DNA from: DASUAO01 sp035763745
GTDB lineage: Bacteria; Actinomycetota; Acidimicrobiia; IMCC26256; PALSA-555
Assembly: GCA_035763745.1 (NCBI GenBank)
Contig: DASUAO010000045.1
Span: 1-54,088, forward strand
Length of the DNA: 54,088 nucleotides
Reading direction: 5' to 3'
The position numbers and the translations under genes were made by a program. The first letter of the stretch is position 1. Every line of letters begins with the position of its first letter. The notes under the pieces were generated by a model. The model worked only from the letters and a program-made list of their open reading frames with translations, was not told where the DNA came from and did not search any database. Below are positions 1-8,438 of this stretch, in pieces.

Positions 1-313
1 TGACCGGTAACAGATCTGGGAGGGTGACCTGGACCGTCGTCGACTCACCGTTCTTGAGTTGCACGGTCTCGGTGATCAGACCGTTGTTGGGAATCGTGAT
101 GTCCGTCGTGTCGACCTCCTCGGCGCCCACAGGTTCGGAGCTGCAGGTGAGCACGATGGGGAACGCCACCCCGGGGTCGGTGCCCGTCACCGTCTTGGTG
201 ATGGTCACCGGGATTACGGAGGCCTGGCCCGCTCCGCTGTTGCCGGTCAGGGCGACGAGCGACCCGCCCGCCACCAGACCCGCCACCGCCACCACACCCA
301 AGATCCGTCGCAA
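1..313 (-). CDS. Secreted DUF5979-like protein (3' end outside window)
   Basis: About 104 N-terminal residues are visible; the C-terminus lies beyond the window edge. The TTG start at 313 is chosen because a GGGGAGGG ribosome site lies 6-7 bases upstream and the second copy at 20472-21041 uses the same start. The N-terminus MRRILGVV...GLVAGGSLVAL is a signal peptide. It is followed by a beta-rich segment (TKTVTG, FPIVLTC, ESTTVQVTLPDLLPV) of the kind seen in DUF5979 surface-protein repeats. It is nearly identical to the complete copy at 20472-21041, which ends in FTG. The main difference is a short variable patch around residues 55-60. Export is a firm inference; the function is unknown. It sits beside island-end sequences, suggesting mobile-element cargo. 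Confidence 0.7.
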   Translation of the reverse strand, partial: MRRILGVVAVAGLVAGGSLVALTGNSGAGQASVIPVTITKTVTGTDPGVAFPIVLTCSSEPVGAEEVDTTDITIPNNGLITETVQLKNGESTTVQVTLPDLLPV

Positions 314-414
314 CGTGCACCCTCCCCAGGGACTCTGACCCTGGGCACGCTACCCGCGGTCCAGACGCTCGTCGTCCTCGACCGGCAGCTCGATCACGTC
401 GGCATCCTCACCGG
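1..414. repeat. Copy A of a 414-bp dispersed repeat
   Basis: This stretch matches 20729-21142 in the same orientation, about 95% identical by eye. It covers the 5' part of the secreted-protein gene, its ribosome site and the decayed gene end upstream. Most differences are clustered around 125-140. Confidence 0.9.
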
Positions 415-483
415 ACAGGCCATCGGCGACGGCCTCGATCACCATTGCGAGCAGCTCGTCGGGTCGTAGTCGGGCATGGATGG
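350..483 (-). pseudogene. 3' end of a decayed gene (DELLAMVIEAVA family fragment)
   Basis: The minus strand reads RPDELLAMVIEAVADGL, then GEDADVIELPVEDDERLDRG and a TAG stop at 350-352. No start or upstream body is recognisable, because the frame runs back into the phased repeats at 501-565. Related ends occur at 18396-18460, 18636-18703, 19553-19690 and 21078-21150, always next to an FTG-ending secreted-protein gene or remnant. I do not recognise the parent family. It is acidic at the C-terminus and could be a small element-encoded protein. Confidence 0.45.
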
Positions 484-500
484 GTGACCCCCTGCCGCCT

Positions 501-616
501 TGTACCCCGTTTGTACCCCGCCAGACGGGGAAACGCGGTCGTTCACGGGTACTCACGGTCACTCGGAGAGTGCGTCTGAACTGCGCTTTCGCGTGTTCGG
601 GCAGGTCACGCCGTTG
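501..616 (+). repeat. Attachment-site arm with phased short repeats
   Basis: TGTACCCC occurs at 501-508 and 512-519 (11-bp period). Three 10-bp units related to CGGTCACTCA lie at 536-565. A CTGAACTGC..TTCGCG arm lies at 576-593 and CAGGTCACG just before the tRNA-Gly piece. The same order and spacing (35 bp between the two repeat sets, 89 bp to the tRNA piece) recurs at 20209-20332. I read these as integrase arm-type sites at an island end; that role is inferred. Beyond the tRNA piece, 674-890 holds a left-arm-like GTAAGTGCAGGTC and a hairpin, but no gene. Confidence 0.6.
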
Positions 617-624
617 GCGGGAAT

Positions 625-673
625 CACCTTGCCAAGGTGAGGGTCGCGGGTTCGAATCCCGTCGTCCGCTCCA
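625..673 (+). other. 3' fragment of tRNA-Gly(GCC), putative att site
   Basis: The anticodon arm CACCTTGCCAAGGTG, T arm GGGTTCGAATCCC and acceptor end CGTCCGCTCCA of a tRNA-Gly(GCC) are present. The 5' acceptor strand (expected GCGGACG) and D arm are missing upstream. This is the usual signature left at the distal end of an island integrated in the 3' end of a tRNA gene. The intact tRNA should lie to the left, outside the window. Confidence 0.8.
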
Positions 674-890
674 CGTAAGTGCAGGTCGGCGGCCTCTTGA
701 GGGGCCGCTTCCTCGGTTCCGCTCCCGGTTGCCGATCCTGCGGTCCGGACATCGTCGGGCTGGACGCTGCAGCGCCGGTTGTCGGCGGGTGTCCGGGCCT
801 GCGGAGCGTCGGCGCTCGCGGAACGTCTGACCCCGTTTCAGTACCCTGGGCGGCGCCAAGCCGCTCGCCCAACCGACGCCGGGGGTCACC

Positions 891-2114
891 GTGGAGTTGC
901 CGAAGATCATCAGCGTGGACGACCACGTCGTCGAGCCCGCACACGTCTGGCAGACGTGGTTGCCCACCAAGTTCCGGGAGAAGGGACCCCGGGTCGAGCG
1001 CAAGCGCTGGGGCGCGTTCCGGCTGCGCAAGGGCGCCAAGTACGAGATGACCGAGGACCCCGAGGGTGAGTGGGGCGACGCCTGGATCTACGAGGACAAG
1101 GTCATCTACGTCCAGAAGAAGTTCGTCGCGATCCCGAAGGCGGCCACCGACGGCGACGACCTGTCGACGTTCGACAAGACCGTCATGACGATGACGGCGA
1201 CCACCTACGACGACATGCGCCCGGGCTGCTTCGACGCCAAGGAGCGCAAGAAGGACTTCGAGGTCAACTGGGTCGACGGCTCGCTGCCGTTCCCGACGTT
1301 CCCGCGCTTCTGCGGCCAGACGTTCCACGAGGCCGACGACCGCGAGCTCGCGCTCGCGTGCGTGCAGGCTTACAACGACTGGATGGTCGAGGAGTGGTGC
1401 GACCCGTCGATCGGGATCAACATCCCGCTCTGCATCATGCCGCTCTGGGACGCGGAGCAGGCGGCGCAGGAGATCCGACGCAATGCCGAGCGCGGCGTGC
1501 GGGCGGTGTGCTTCTCCGAGCTGCCCACCAAGCTCGACCTGCCGAGCGTCCACACCGGCTACTGGGACCCGATGCTCGCCGAGTGCGACGAGACCGGCAC
1601 CACCTTGTGCATGCACGTGGGCTCGTCGTCGACCGACCCGTTCTCGTCGAAGGATGCGCCTCCGGGCGTCGGGAGCATGGTCGGGTTCAACAACTCGATG
1701 GCGTCGCTCGGTGACTTCCTCTTCGGCGGGATCATGCACCGCTTCCCGAAGCTGAAGATCGCGTACTCGGAGGGCCAGATCGGCTGGCTCCCGTATGCGC
1801 TCGAGCGGGCCGACACGGTGTGGGAGGAGCACAACGCCTGGCAGAACTCCAAGCGCCTGTGCCCGGAGCCGCCGTCCACCTACTACTACGACCGCGTGTT
1901 CGGGTGCTTCACGTGGGACCGGCACGGGGTGCGGTCGCTCGACGAGGTGGGCGAGAACAACATCTGCTTCGAGACCGACTACCCCCACACCGACACGACG
2001 TGGCCGAACTCGAAGGACTACTGCGAGAAGATGCTCGAGGGAGTTCCCGACGAGCAGCGGTACAAGATCCTCCGCGGCAACGCCATCCGCATGCTCGAGC
2101 TCGACCGCGTCTGA
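891..2114 (+). CDS. Amidohydrolase family protein (COG2159 type)
   Basis: A 407-residue metal-dependent TIM-barrel hydrolase of the amidohydrolase_2 type. Visible landmarks are the N-terminal metal motif VDDHVVEP (His12), LCMHVGSS near residue 242, a YSEGQIGWLPYALERAD segment and the late acid in FETDYPHTD near residue 362. Family members hydrolyse or decarboxylate ring and ester substrates; the substrate here cannot be told. The GTG start at 891 directly precedes the first beta strand and keeps normal family length. It stands alone on the plus strand, between the tRNA-Gly fragment and a convergent ABC permease. A related enzyme lies at 9616-10761. Confidence 0.85.
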   Translation: MELPKIISVDDHVVEPAHVWQTWLPTKFREKGPRVERKRWGAFRLRKGAKYEMTEDPEGEWGDAWIYEDKVIYVQKKFVAIPKAATDGDDLSTFDKTVMTMTATTYDDMRPGCFDAKERKKDFEVNWVDGSLPFPTFPRFCGQTFHEADDRELALACVQAYNDWMVEEWCDPSIGINIPLCIMPLWDAEQAAQEIRRNAERGVRAVCFSELPTKLDLPSVHTGYWDPMLAECDETGTTLCMHVGSSSTDPFSSKDAPPGVGSMVGFNNSMASLGDFLFGGIMHRFPKLKIAYSEGQIGWLPYALERADTVWEEHNAWQNSKRLCPEPPSTYYYDRVFGCFTWDRHGVRSLDEVGENNICFETDYPHTDTTWPNSKDYCEKMLEGVPDEQRYKILRGNAIRMLELDRV

Positions 2115-2271
2115 ACCCCGGCGCTCCGGGCGTCCTCGGGCGTGCCCGATCCGGGGTCGGGCGCGGTGATGTGCTTCCCCACGCGGACGGGGCTCCGCTG
2201 GTAGCGCTTCATCTCGCCAAGGTGCGGGTCTCGGAGTTCACCTGCAATGCGGCCCCGGCGCGGCGGGTGGT

Positions 2272-5118
2272 TCAGTCCTGCACCCGGAGTGCGACCGCGG
2301 GCCGGATCCGTGACGCCCGGCGGGCCGGGAAGACCGCGGCCAGGACTGCCGGGACGAGGGCGACCGAGACGATGATCAGCAGGTCGGTGACGGGCACGCC
2401 GAATCGGAACCCCTCGGCGAAGTCTGCTTCCGAGATCGCGAGCACGTACGTGGCGACAAGAGCGATGAGCACGCCGATCGCGACCCCGAGCGTGGCGACG
2501 AAGCCGGCCTCGAACAGGAATGTGCGCGTCACCGACGTGGCCTGGAAGCCGAGGGACCGGAGCACCCCGATGGCGCGCCGGCGCTCCCGCACGGCGCGGA
2601 ACATGACGACGCCGATGCCGGCCACGCCGACGAGGAGACCGACGCCGACGAACTGCTGCATCAGGGTGAAGAAGCCGCTCTGCTGGGACAGGGCGAGGTC
2701 GACGATGCTTCGCACGGTGCTCGCGTCGGCGCCGTTCGAGACGAACGTGGTGCGGATCCGGCGCACGGTGGCGTCGGGGTCGCGGGCGGCCACGAAGTAG
2801 CGGGATTCGACGGCCCGGGCGCCGAAGGTCTCCGAGAGGGCGCCTTGGCTCACGAACGCACCACTGTTGAGGAAGTCGTTCTCGGCGATCGCCACCACCC
2901 GCAGCCGCCGCTCCCGTCCCGACAGCGGGTCGGACATGACGATGTGGTCCCCGACTCGTGCTGCCTTCTCGGACGGACCACCAGGCGTCTGCAGGAAGAA
3001 GTCGTCGACGATCGCCAGTCCGGGATCCTCGAGCACCGCCTGCCAGGCGGCGCGGTCGCTCGGGTAGCCGTCGCGCAGCTGCAGGGCCGGCGGGGCCGAC
3101 GCGAGCTCAGGCCCGATCCCGGTGGCGGGCCATATGGTGCGATCCCGCCTCGGCGTCCTGAACTCGGCGTACACGTAGCCCAGCGGCGCGACCTCGCGAA
3201 CACCTCGCAGCGCGGCCAGCTCGCGGGCGGGTACGGGGTTGGTCGGGTTCGAGAGCAACTCGATGCCGAACCCCCCCGAGAGGTTCCGGGAGATCTCCTG
3301 GGCCCGGCCGGCGAACATGTAGGAGATCTCGCTCATGTAGACGAGCGTCAGCACGATGATGGCGAACATCGAGAGGGTCATCGCGGTGCGGAAGCGTGCG
3401 GCGAGCGGGTAGGCGACACCGAGGCGGGCGGTCAGGGTGCGTCCACCTCGGTCGAGCACCCGACCCATCCGGCCGAGGTACGTGGTCACGAGCACGACCG
3501 CTGCGCCGGCCATGGTGAGGCCCTGGAGCAGGAAGAGCGGGATCTCGATCGTGGCGTCGAGCGCGGCCAGGACACCGAAGCACCCGACCGCCCAGACGAG
3601 CACCGCCAGGCACACGCCGGTGGTGACTGCGCGGGGCGCGACCAAGCGCGACGCGATCGGGGTGAGACCCGCGGCGACCAGCATGGGGCCGGCCATGACG
3701 AGGTAGGGATCGGGACCCGAGACGCCGGCGACGGTCGCGGCGACCCCGACGAGCGTGGTGGGGATGCCGAGCAGGGTCCACCGCCGGCGCGGCCGGGTGC
3801 GCTGCGGCGTGGGGATGTCGCGGATCGCCCGGATCACGTTGAAGCGCGCGTTCCGGACGCTCGACGCGACGATCGTGACGACCGAGATCGCGGTCCCTAC
3901 GGCGAACCCGCTGATCACGGTCGAAGTGTCGAACGCGAAGGTCAGCCGCAGCGCGTTGACCTCTTGCCCGCTCCCGAGGATGTCACTGGCCCGACGCGCG
4001 ATGACCCAACCGACGCCGATCCCGAGGATCGCGCCGAGCGCGCCGGCCGCGATCGAGTACAGCCACCCCTCGGTCGCCATCGCCCCCACCAGCGTCGATC
4101 GTCGAAGGCCCATCGCGCGCATGAGACCCAACTCGGAGCGGCGTTCGTCGGCGAGCATCACGAAGACGTTGACGAGGAGCACGATTCCGGCCGCGACGGC
4201 GAACATGCCGATGGTGAAGTAGAAGTCGGAGAGGCCCTGGGCAGACTCGTCGGCCCGCTCCAGAAGGTCGTGCTTGACGCGCTGGACCCGCGCGTCGGCA
4301 CCCGAGAGCTCCTGGGCGATCGCCTCGGTCGCAGCTCGCGTCCTCGTGGCGCCCTCTTCGACGCCTCCCGTGTTGGAGAACGCCAGGACCGCCTGCGGGG
4401 GTGCGCCGAGCGTCGCGGTGCTCGCATCGGCTGCGAGTGTGGCCGTCGTGCCGGGTGTGACGAAGACGTTGTACGACTGCTGGCGCGGGTCTACCGTCCA
4501 GAGCCCCGCCACGCCGTGCCGGTCGAGGACACGGTCGACTACGAACGTCTGGTTCGCCCCGGCGGCGAACACCGTGATGCGGCTCCCGCGCTCGACGCCG
4601 AGCCGGTCAGCGACGTCCACCGTCACCGCAGCCCGTCCAGGGTCGGGCGTGGGTCCGCGGATCCCGGTTGCCCGGGCGTCCCCGCCGAAGCGGCGCGCCG
4701 CGTCGAAGTCGACCTCGATGAGCTGGGCCCGGGGCTGGGTCCCGCCACCCTGACCCAGGTTCACGACCGCAGCCTCGGTGATCGTGAGCGCCAGGACACC
4801 GTCAACCGATGGCGACGAGAATCCATCGAAGCGTTCGAGTAGCTCCGGCCCCTCCTCGGCGGGAACGGCGACGATCTCGTCGACCGGACCGAGCTGGTCG
4901 TAGGCTCCGGCGCGGATCGACCGGTCGATCGTGTCGCCCACGATGAGCGAGCCGGTGATGATGGCGGTCCCGAGCAGCGATCCGCCGATGACGAGCGCGG
5001 CTTCGACGGGCCGCCGCCACGCGTTGCGCACCGCGAGGCGGCGCAGCATGGGCGACCCGACGATGATGACGACGAACGGGAGCGAGAACGCGATCAGTAG
5101 CACAGGGCCCATGGTCAA
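2272..5118 (-). CDS. ABC transporter permease, FtsX/MacB type
   Basis: This 948-residue integral membrane protein has an N-terminal membrane segment, a MacB-like periplasmic core starting near GGSLLGTAIITGSLIVGDTID, a first FtsX domain around residues 300-420, further membrane spans around 460-560, a second extracytoplasmic region and a C-terminal FtsX domain around 820-940. This duplicated layout is typical of actinobacterial single-chain permeases that work with a LolD/MacB-type ATPase. They couple ATP hydrolysis to movement of extracytoplasmic lipids, peptides or lipoproteins rather than import. The start ATG overlaps the end of the upstream ATPase gene by 4 bp, so the two are co-translated. 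The substrate is unknown. Confidence 0.88.
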   Translation of the reverse strand: MTMGPVLLIAFSLPFVVIIVGSPMLRRLAVRNAWRRPVEAALVIGGSLLGTAIITGSLIVGDTIDRSIRAGAYDQLGPVDEIVAVPAEEGPELLERFDGFSSPSVDGVLALTITEAAVVNLGQGGGTQPRAQLIEVDFDAARRFGGDARATGIRGPTPDPGRAAVTVDVADRLGVERGSRITVFAAGANQTFVVDRVLDRHGVAGLWTVDPRQQSYNVFVTPGTTATLAADASTATLGAPPQAVLAFSNTGGVEEGATRTRAATEAIAQELSGADARVQRVKHDLLERADESAQGLSDFYFTIGMFAVAAGIVLLVNVFVMLADERRSELGLMRAMGLRRSTLVGAMATEGWLYSIAAGALGAILGIGVGWVIARRASDILGSGQEVNALRLTFAFDTSTVISGFAVGTAISVVTIVASSVRNARFNVIRAIRDIPTPQRTRPRRRWTLLGIPTTLVGVAATVAGVSGPDPYLVMAGPMLVAAGLTPIASRLVAPRAVTTGVCLAVLVWAVGCFGVLAALDATIEIPLFLLQGLTMAGAAVVLVTTYLGRMGRVLDRGGRTLTARLGVAYPLAARFRTAMTLSMFAIIVLTLVYMSEISYMFAGRAQEISRNLSGGFGIELLSNPTNPVPARELAALRGVREVAPLGYVYAEFRTPRRDRTIWPATGIGPELASAPPALQLRDGYPSDRAAWQAVLEDPGLAIVDDFFLQTPGGPSEKAARVGDHIVMSDPLSGRERRLRVVAIAENDFLNSGAFVSQGALSETFGARAVESRYFVAARDPDATVRRIRTTFVSNGADASTVRSIVDLALSQQSGFFTLMQQFVGVGLLVGVAGIGVVMFRAVRERRRAIGVLRSLGFQATSVTRTFLFEAGFVATLGVAIGVLIALVATYVLAISEADFAEGFRFGVPVTDLLIIVSVALVPAVLAAVFPARRASRIRPAVALRVQD

Positions 5119-5819
5119 CGCTCTCCGGCTCTGTCGTCTCCCTCGATCCGTCCGTCGCGCATCCGGATCGTGCGTTGGGCCTGGGCGCCGACCGTCGGGT
5201 CGTGCGTCACCAGTATGAGCGTCAGGCCCTCCCGGTGGAGCTCGGTCATGAGGTCCATCACGTCGGCCGCACTCTCGGAGTCGAGCGCGCCGGTCGGCTC
5301 GTCGGCCCAGACGACACGCGGCCGGCTGGCGACCGCGCGCGCGATGGTGACGCGCTGTTGCTCCCCGCCCGAGAGCTCGCTCGGGCGGTGCTCCACCCGG
5401 TGCCCCAGGCCGACACGCTCGAGGGTCGCCGCCGCGCGCTCCCGCGCCTCACCGGGGCGGACCCCCGCGAGGAGGAGCGGCATCTCCACGTTCTCCAGCG
5501 CACTCAGCACTGGGATGAGGTTGTACTGCTGGAAGACGAATCCCATGGACGACGCGCGGTTGCGCGTGCGCGCGGCGTCACTCATCTCGTGGAGCGTGTC
5601 GCCGTCGAGCAGCACGCGACCGCCGTCGATGTCGTCGAGCCCGCTGAGGCAGTTCAGGAGGGTTGTCTTTCCCGAGCCCGAGGGGCCCATCACCGAGACG
5701 AACTCCCCTTCGTCGACGGCGAGGGTGACGCCCCGCAGTGCCTCGACTTCGCCCGCGCCCGTTCGGTAGTTCTTGTGCACACCGATCGCTCGTAAGAGAC
5801 CCTGGTCGACCGCTGCCAT
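5115..5819 (-). CDS. ABC transporter ATP-binding protein (LolD/MacB type)
   Basis: 234 residues with every ABC ATPase signature: Walker A GPSGSGKTT near residue 45, Q-loop FVFQQYNLIPVLSALENVE, signature LSGGEQQRVTIARA, Walker B VVWADEPTGALD and the switch His in LVTHDP. The QQYNLIP and EPTGALD forms are characteristic of the LolD/MacB/SalX subgroup that powers FtsX-type permeases. The gene precedes the permease at 2272-5118 and overlaps it by 4 bp. The start at 5819 gives normal length. It may also serve the solitary permease at 15193-17760, which has no ATPase beside it; that sharing is inference. Confidence 0.93.
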   Translation of the reverse strand: MAAVDQGLLRAIGVHKNYRTGAGEVEALRGVTLAVDEGEFVSVMGPSGSGKTTLLNCLSGLDDIDGGRVLLDGDTLHEMSDAARTRNRASSMGFVFQQYNLIPVLSALENVEMPLLLAGVRPGEARERAAATLERVGLGHRVEHRPSELSGGEQQRVTIARAVASRPRVVWADEPTGALDSESAADVMDLMTELHREGLTLILVTHDPTVGAQAQRTIRMRDGRIEGDDRAGER

Positions 5820-6118
5820 CGGGCACCACCACCAGTTCGGACCCGTTCATCCTCCGCAGTGCCGCCACCGGGTGTTAGGGGCGAACGTCCCGATCCGTCG
5901 CGCGGCCAGCCCGCGTCACTTCCTGCGCCGCGCCGGGCCCGGCGTTGCGGCGTTGCGGCGTCGGGACCTTCGCCTCTTGGCTCGGTCCTCGGGTCGAACG
6001 CGAGACTGGGAGCTCGGAAGGGTCACCGGACCCGGTCGGCGTGCGGGTGACGTCGGGGCGGAGTTCTGGCCGGGAGGGGAGTGATGATCGCCGTCGGCGG
6101 GAACCGAGGCGGGAACCG
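5820..6118. other. Divergent intergenic region
   Basis: About 300 bp between the divergent ABC operon and a small membrane protein. I see no coding ORF with support. A short tandem repeat of GCGTTGCG lies near 5943-5960. Promoters for both sides must lie here, but I cannot point to convincing -10/-35 boxes. Confidence 0.4.
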
Positions 6119-6547
6119 ATGAGGTTGGCTCTGGGAGTCGTGGCGCTCCTCGTCGGGTCGCTGGGCTTCGTCGGCCAGCTCGTCTCGGCGATCGACTTCC
6201 GGCTCGCGCAGCGGCTCGGACTGCAGGAGAGCGACGAAGGGACTGATCGTCTCTACCGACACCTGGAGTTGAACACCGCTCGGCTGGACCTCCTCGTGAT
6301 CTGGACCCTGCCCCTGGCCGGGGCGCTGATGATCGCCGACCATTCCTGGTGGCCCTGGGCGGCGCTGATCGCCGGGGGCATCCATGTCGACGTTGGGATC
6401 AGGGAGATCGGGAAGGGTCGCAGTCTCGCGGCCGAGGGGATCCGGGTGGGGAGCCCGACCGAGGCGCGCGCGGGGATCGTCTTCCTCGCGCTGGTGGCGG
6501 CTCTGGGATTGGCGCTCGTCGTCTACGCGCTCACGGTCGTGACCTGA
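6119..6547 (+). CDS. Small membrane protein, unknown function
   Basis: 142 residues starting at the ATG at 6119, which has a GAGGCGGGA ribosome site; an upstream in-frame start at 5945 adds only low-complexity sequence. Four hydrophobic segments are visible: the N-terminal LALGVVALLVGSLGFVGQL, a span around LLVIWTLPLAGALMI, one around WPWAALIAGGIHVDVGI and a C-terminal IVFLALVAALGLALVVYAL. A polar loop with paired acids lies after the first span. I do not recognise the family. It stands alone between the ABC transporter operon and a convergent haem membrane protein. Confidence 0.65.
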   Translation: MRLALGVVALLVGSLGFVGQLVSAIDFRLAQRLGLQESDEGTDRLYRHLELNTARLDLLVIWTLPLAGALMIADHSWWPWAALIAGGIHVDVGIREIGKGRSLAAEGIRVGSPTEARAGIVFLALVAALGLALVVYALTVVT

Positions 6548-6682
6548 TCGCCGACCAGGGAGCTACGGAATGGTCGCCACCGCTCTCACGTGCGTCGTCG
6601 CGATCACGGGCCTCCATGACGTGCCCGTCCGCATCGATGACCTGCATGCATCCTCCCGGGCGCGTGCGTGCTCGGCGGGACG

Positions 6683-7273
6683 CTACGCGACGGGCACCGG
6701 CTGTGTCGTTCGTTCGGTCGCGGTGGGCAGCGCCATCTGCCGGCGAGCAGGCCGGCCGCTCAGCACGCGGGTGACCGTCAGGAAGACGACGGCTGTCGTC
6801 CCGGCGACGGCGCTCCACTGCAGCGCCGCGTTCCCCGCATCGGTGCCTGCGGTGAACATGTGGATCGTCGAGACGGCGAAGATCCCGTAGCTGGAGAGGT
6901 GGATCGCCCGCCAGAGCCGGCGGGGCAGGCGGCGCATCAGCAGCGACGTGGCCTCGACGGCGACGAGGAGGTAGACGCCCACGATCCCCCACGCGACGGC
7001 CGTCGGCTTCCACGAGGACGCGAACGGCACGAGGAGCTCGCCGAGGCCGAAGTGCGCGTAGGAGTCGGCGGCGAGGCCGGCGAGGTGCACGCCGACGAAC
7101 ACCACCGACAGCCCACCGAGGAAGCGATGGAGGTCGAGCACCCACGCAGGGCGAGGGCGCCTCCGCGTGAGGCGCAACGACACCCACAGCCCGTAGACCA
7201 CGGAAGCCGTCACGAGCGCCCAGCCCACGATCCCGCTGGCTCGGGCGACGTACCACCACAGGTGCGGGTCCAT
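6683..7273 (-). CDS. Ferric reductase-like / haem b membrane protein
   Basis: 196 residues from the ATG at 7273 (WWYVARASGIVGWALV). About six membrane spans are present. Paired histidines in facing spans (LHRFLGG and FVGVHLAGL; then AIHLSSYG and STIHMFTAG) match the bis-haem ligands of the ferric reductase-like transmembrane domain shared with MsrQ/YedZ proteins. Such proteins pass electrons across the membrane to a partner. No soluble reductase or MsrP partner is next to it. The upstream extension of the reading frame is not used, because it runs antisense to a histidine kinase remnant that begins at the same point. This suggests a rearrangement breakpoint just before the start codon. Confidence 0.75.
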   Translation of the reverse strand: MDPHLWWYVARASGIVGWALVTASVVYGLWVSLRLTRRRPRPAWVLDLHRFLGGLSVVFVGVHLAGLAADSYAHFGLGELLVPFASSWKPTAVAWGIVGVYLLVAVEATSLLMRRLPRRLWRAIHLSSYGIFAVSTIHMFTAGTDAGNAALQWSAVAGTTAVVFLTVTRVLSGRPARRQMALPTATERTTQPVPVA

Positions 7274-7582
7274 CTGCTCAACAACGCGATCGAGGTCGCG
7301 CCCCGGGGCTCGACGATCTCGATGACGGCGGAGCGTGTCGGGGACGAGGTCCAGGTGGTGGTCGCCGACGAGGGGCCGGGGATGAATGAGGAACAGCGGG
7401 CACGGGCGTTCGACCGCTTCTGGCACGAAGGCCCGGGTGGCGGGTTCGGACTCGGGCTCGCGATCGTTCGCCAGCTGGTCGAGAGCGACGACGGGCGCGT
7501 GTCGCTCGAGGCCGCCGCGTCCGGCGGGCTCGCGGTGACGATCTCACTCCCCGCGGCGTTCAAGGGGAGTGCCGTCGTCTGA
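7266..7582 (+). pseudogene. Truncated histidine kinase (ATP-binding domain only)
   Basis: The plus strand encodes the C-terminal HATPase_c domain of a sensor kinase: N-box like LLNNAIEVAPRG, G1 box VADEGPGM, F box RAFDRFWHE, G2 box GFGLGLAIVRQL, and a normal end before the stop at 7580-7582. No dimerisation (HisKA) or sensor part lies upstream, because that DNA is the 5' end of the divergent haem protein gene. It is therefore a 5'-deleted remnant, about 105 residues long. Its 3' end overlaps the convergent channel gene by about 39 bp. Confidence 0.8.
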
Positions 7583-8350
7583 GCTCGGCGTGAGGCGTGC
7601 GATCAGCGTGTGGAGCTCGTGCACCTCGGCGCGGAGGGCGCGCACCTCGGTCCGGAGCAGGGCGGGGTCGTCGTCACCATGCTCGCTGTCGTCGGGATCC
7701 TCGGAACGGCCGCGCGCTCGCTGGTTCCGGCTCTGGGGCACCGACGTCGCCGTCGCGAGCACGGCCCCGAGGAACATGAGGCCGACGAGGATTGTGACGA
7801 CCGACGCGACACGCGACGCGGTCGTCGTGGCCGAAAGCTCGCCGTAGCCCACCGTCGTCACGCTCACGATCCCGAACCAGAGCACGTCGCCGTAGTCGTG
7901 GAAGCCGGCGGACTCCGGCTCGTTGCGATAGATCACGAACGACCCGATGAGCAGCGTCGCGATCAGGACGACAGCCGGGCGACCGAGGCGAGCGAACGTC
8001 ATGCGGACGATCGCCGAGCGGCGGACCACGACGACGATCCGGGCGACCCGGGCCAGGCGGAACAGGGCGAGCAGCCAGGCACGCTTGTCGCCGACGAAGA
8101 CGCTCCAGGGGAAGGTCGCGACGACGATGAAGAGGTCGATCATGCCGTCGCGCGTGCGGAGGTAGCCGGGTCGGAGGCGGATGTGCACGGCGAGGTCGAC
8201 TGCAAACACCGACCAGCACACGAGCTCGACGGTCCAGGAGCCCCGGGTGGGATCCAGGTCCGCGAGGTTGCCGATCAGCGGCAGGATCGCCGCGATCACG
8301 ATGAACGGGTCGATCCGGTGCTCCCACCGCTCGAGCCGGGCCGCGCGCAT
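7544..8350 (-). CDS. Voltage-gated-like potassium channel (single subunit)
   Basis: 268 residues with a six-span layout. S1 is FIVIAAILPLIGNL, S2 ELVCWSVFAVDLAVHI, S3 GMIDLFIVVATFPW, and S4 is an arginine-rich LFRLARVARIVVVVRRS. After S5 come the selectivity filter TVGYGE and a final span. The cytoplasmic tail ends in a coiled coil (LRTEVRALRAEVHELHTLI). This is the bacterial Kv/Kch type; four subunits form the pore. The ATG at 8350 fits the start of S1; the frame extends upstream only as antisense of the next gene. Voltage sensing is likely but not proven, since S4 has fewer evenly spaced arginines than canonical sensors. Confidence 0.88.
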   Translation of the reverse strand: MRAARLERWEHRIDPFIVIAAILPLIGNLADLDPTRGSWTVELVCWSVFAVDLAVHIRLRPGYLRTRDGMIDLFIVVATFPWSVFVGDKRAWLLALFRLARVARIVVVVRRSAIVRMTFARLGRPAVVLIATLLIGSFVIYRNEPESAGFHDYGDVLWFGIVSVTTVGYGELSATTTASRVASVVTILVGLMFLGAVLATATSVPQSRNQRARGRSEDPDDSEHGDDDPALLRTEVRALRAEVHELHTLIARLTPSSDDGTPLERRGE

Positions 8351-8438
8351 GTCGATCGTCGAGGCCGCTCCCTGTTCTGGCGTCGATAGCCCCCGCCCCA
8401 CGACCCTTCCTCGACGCCAAAACGGCACGAGGTCGTGG

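Noticed and set aside
501..565. CRISPR-like look of short regularly spaced repeats
   Set aside because: Units are 8-10 bp with 0-3 bp between and only two or three copies; no spacers and no cas genes. Better explained as recombinase arm sites.
2845..4842. 665-codon plus-strand frame inside the ABC permease
   Set aside because: Antisense shadow of a permease with clear FtsX domains; composition is repetitive Arg/Gly/Asp.
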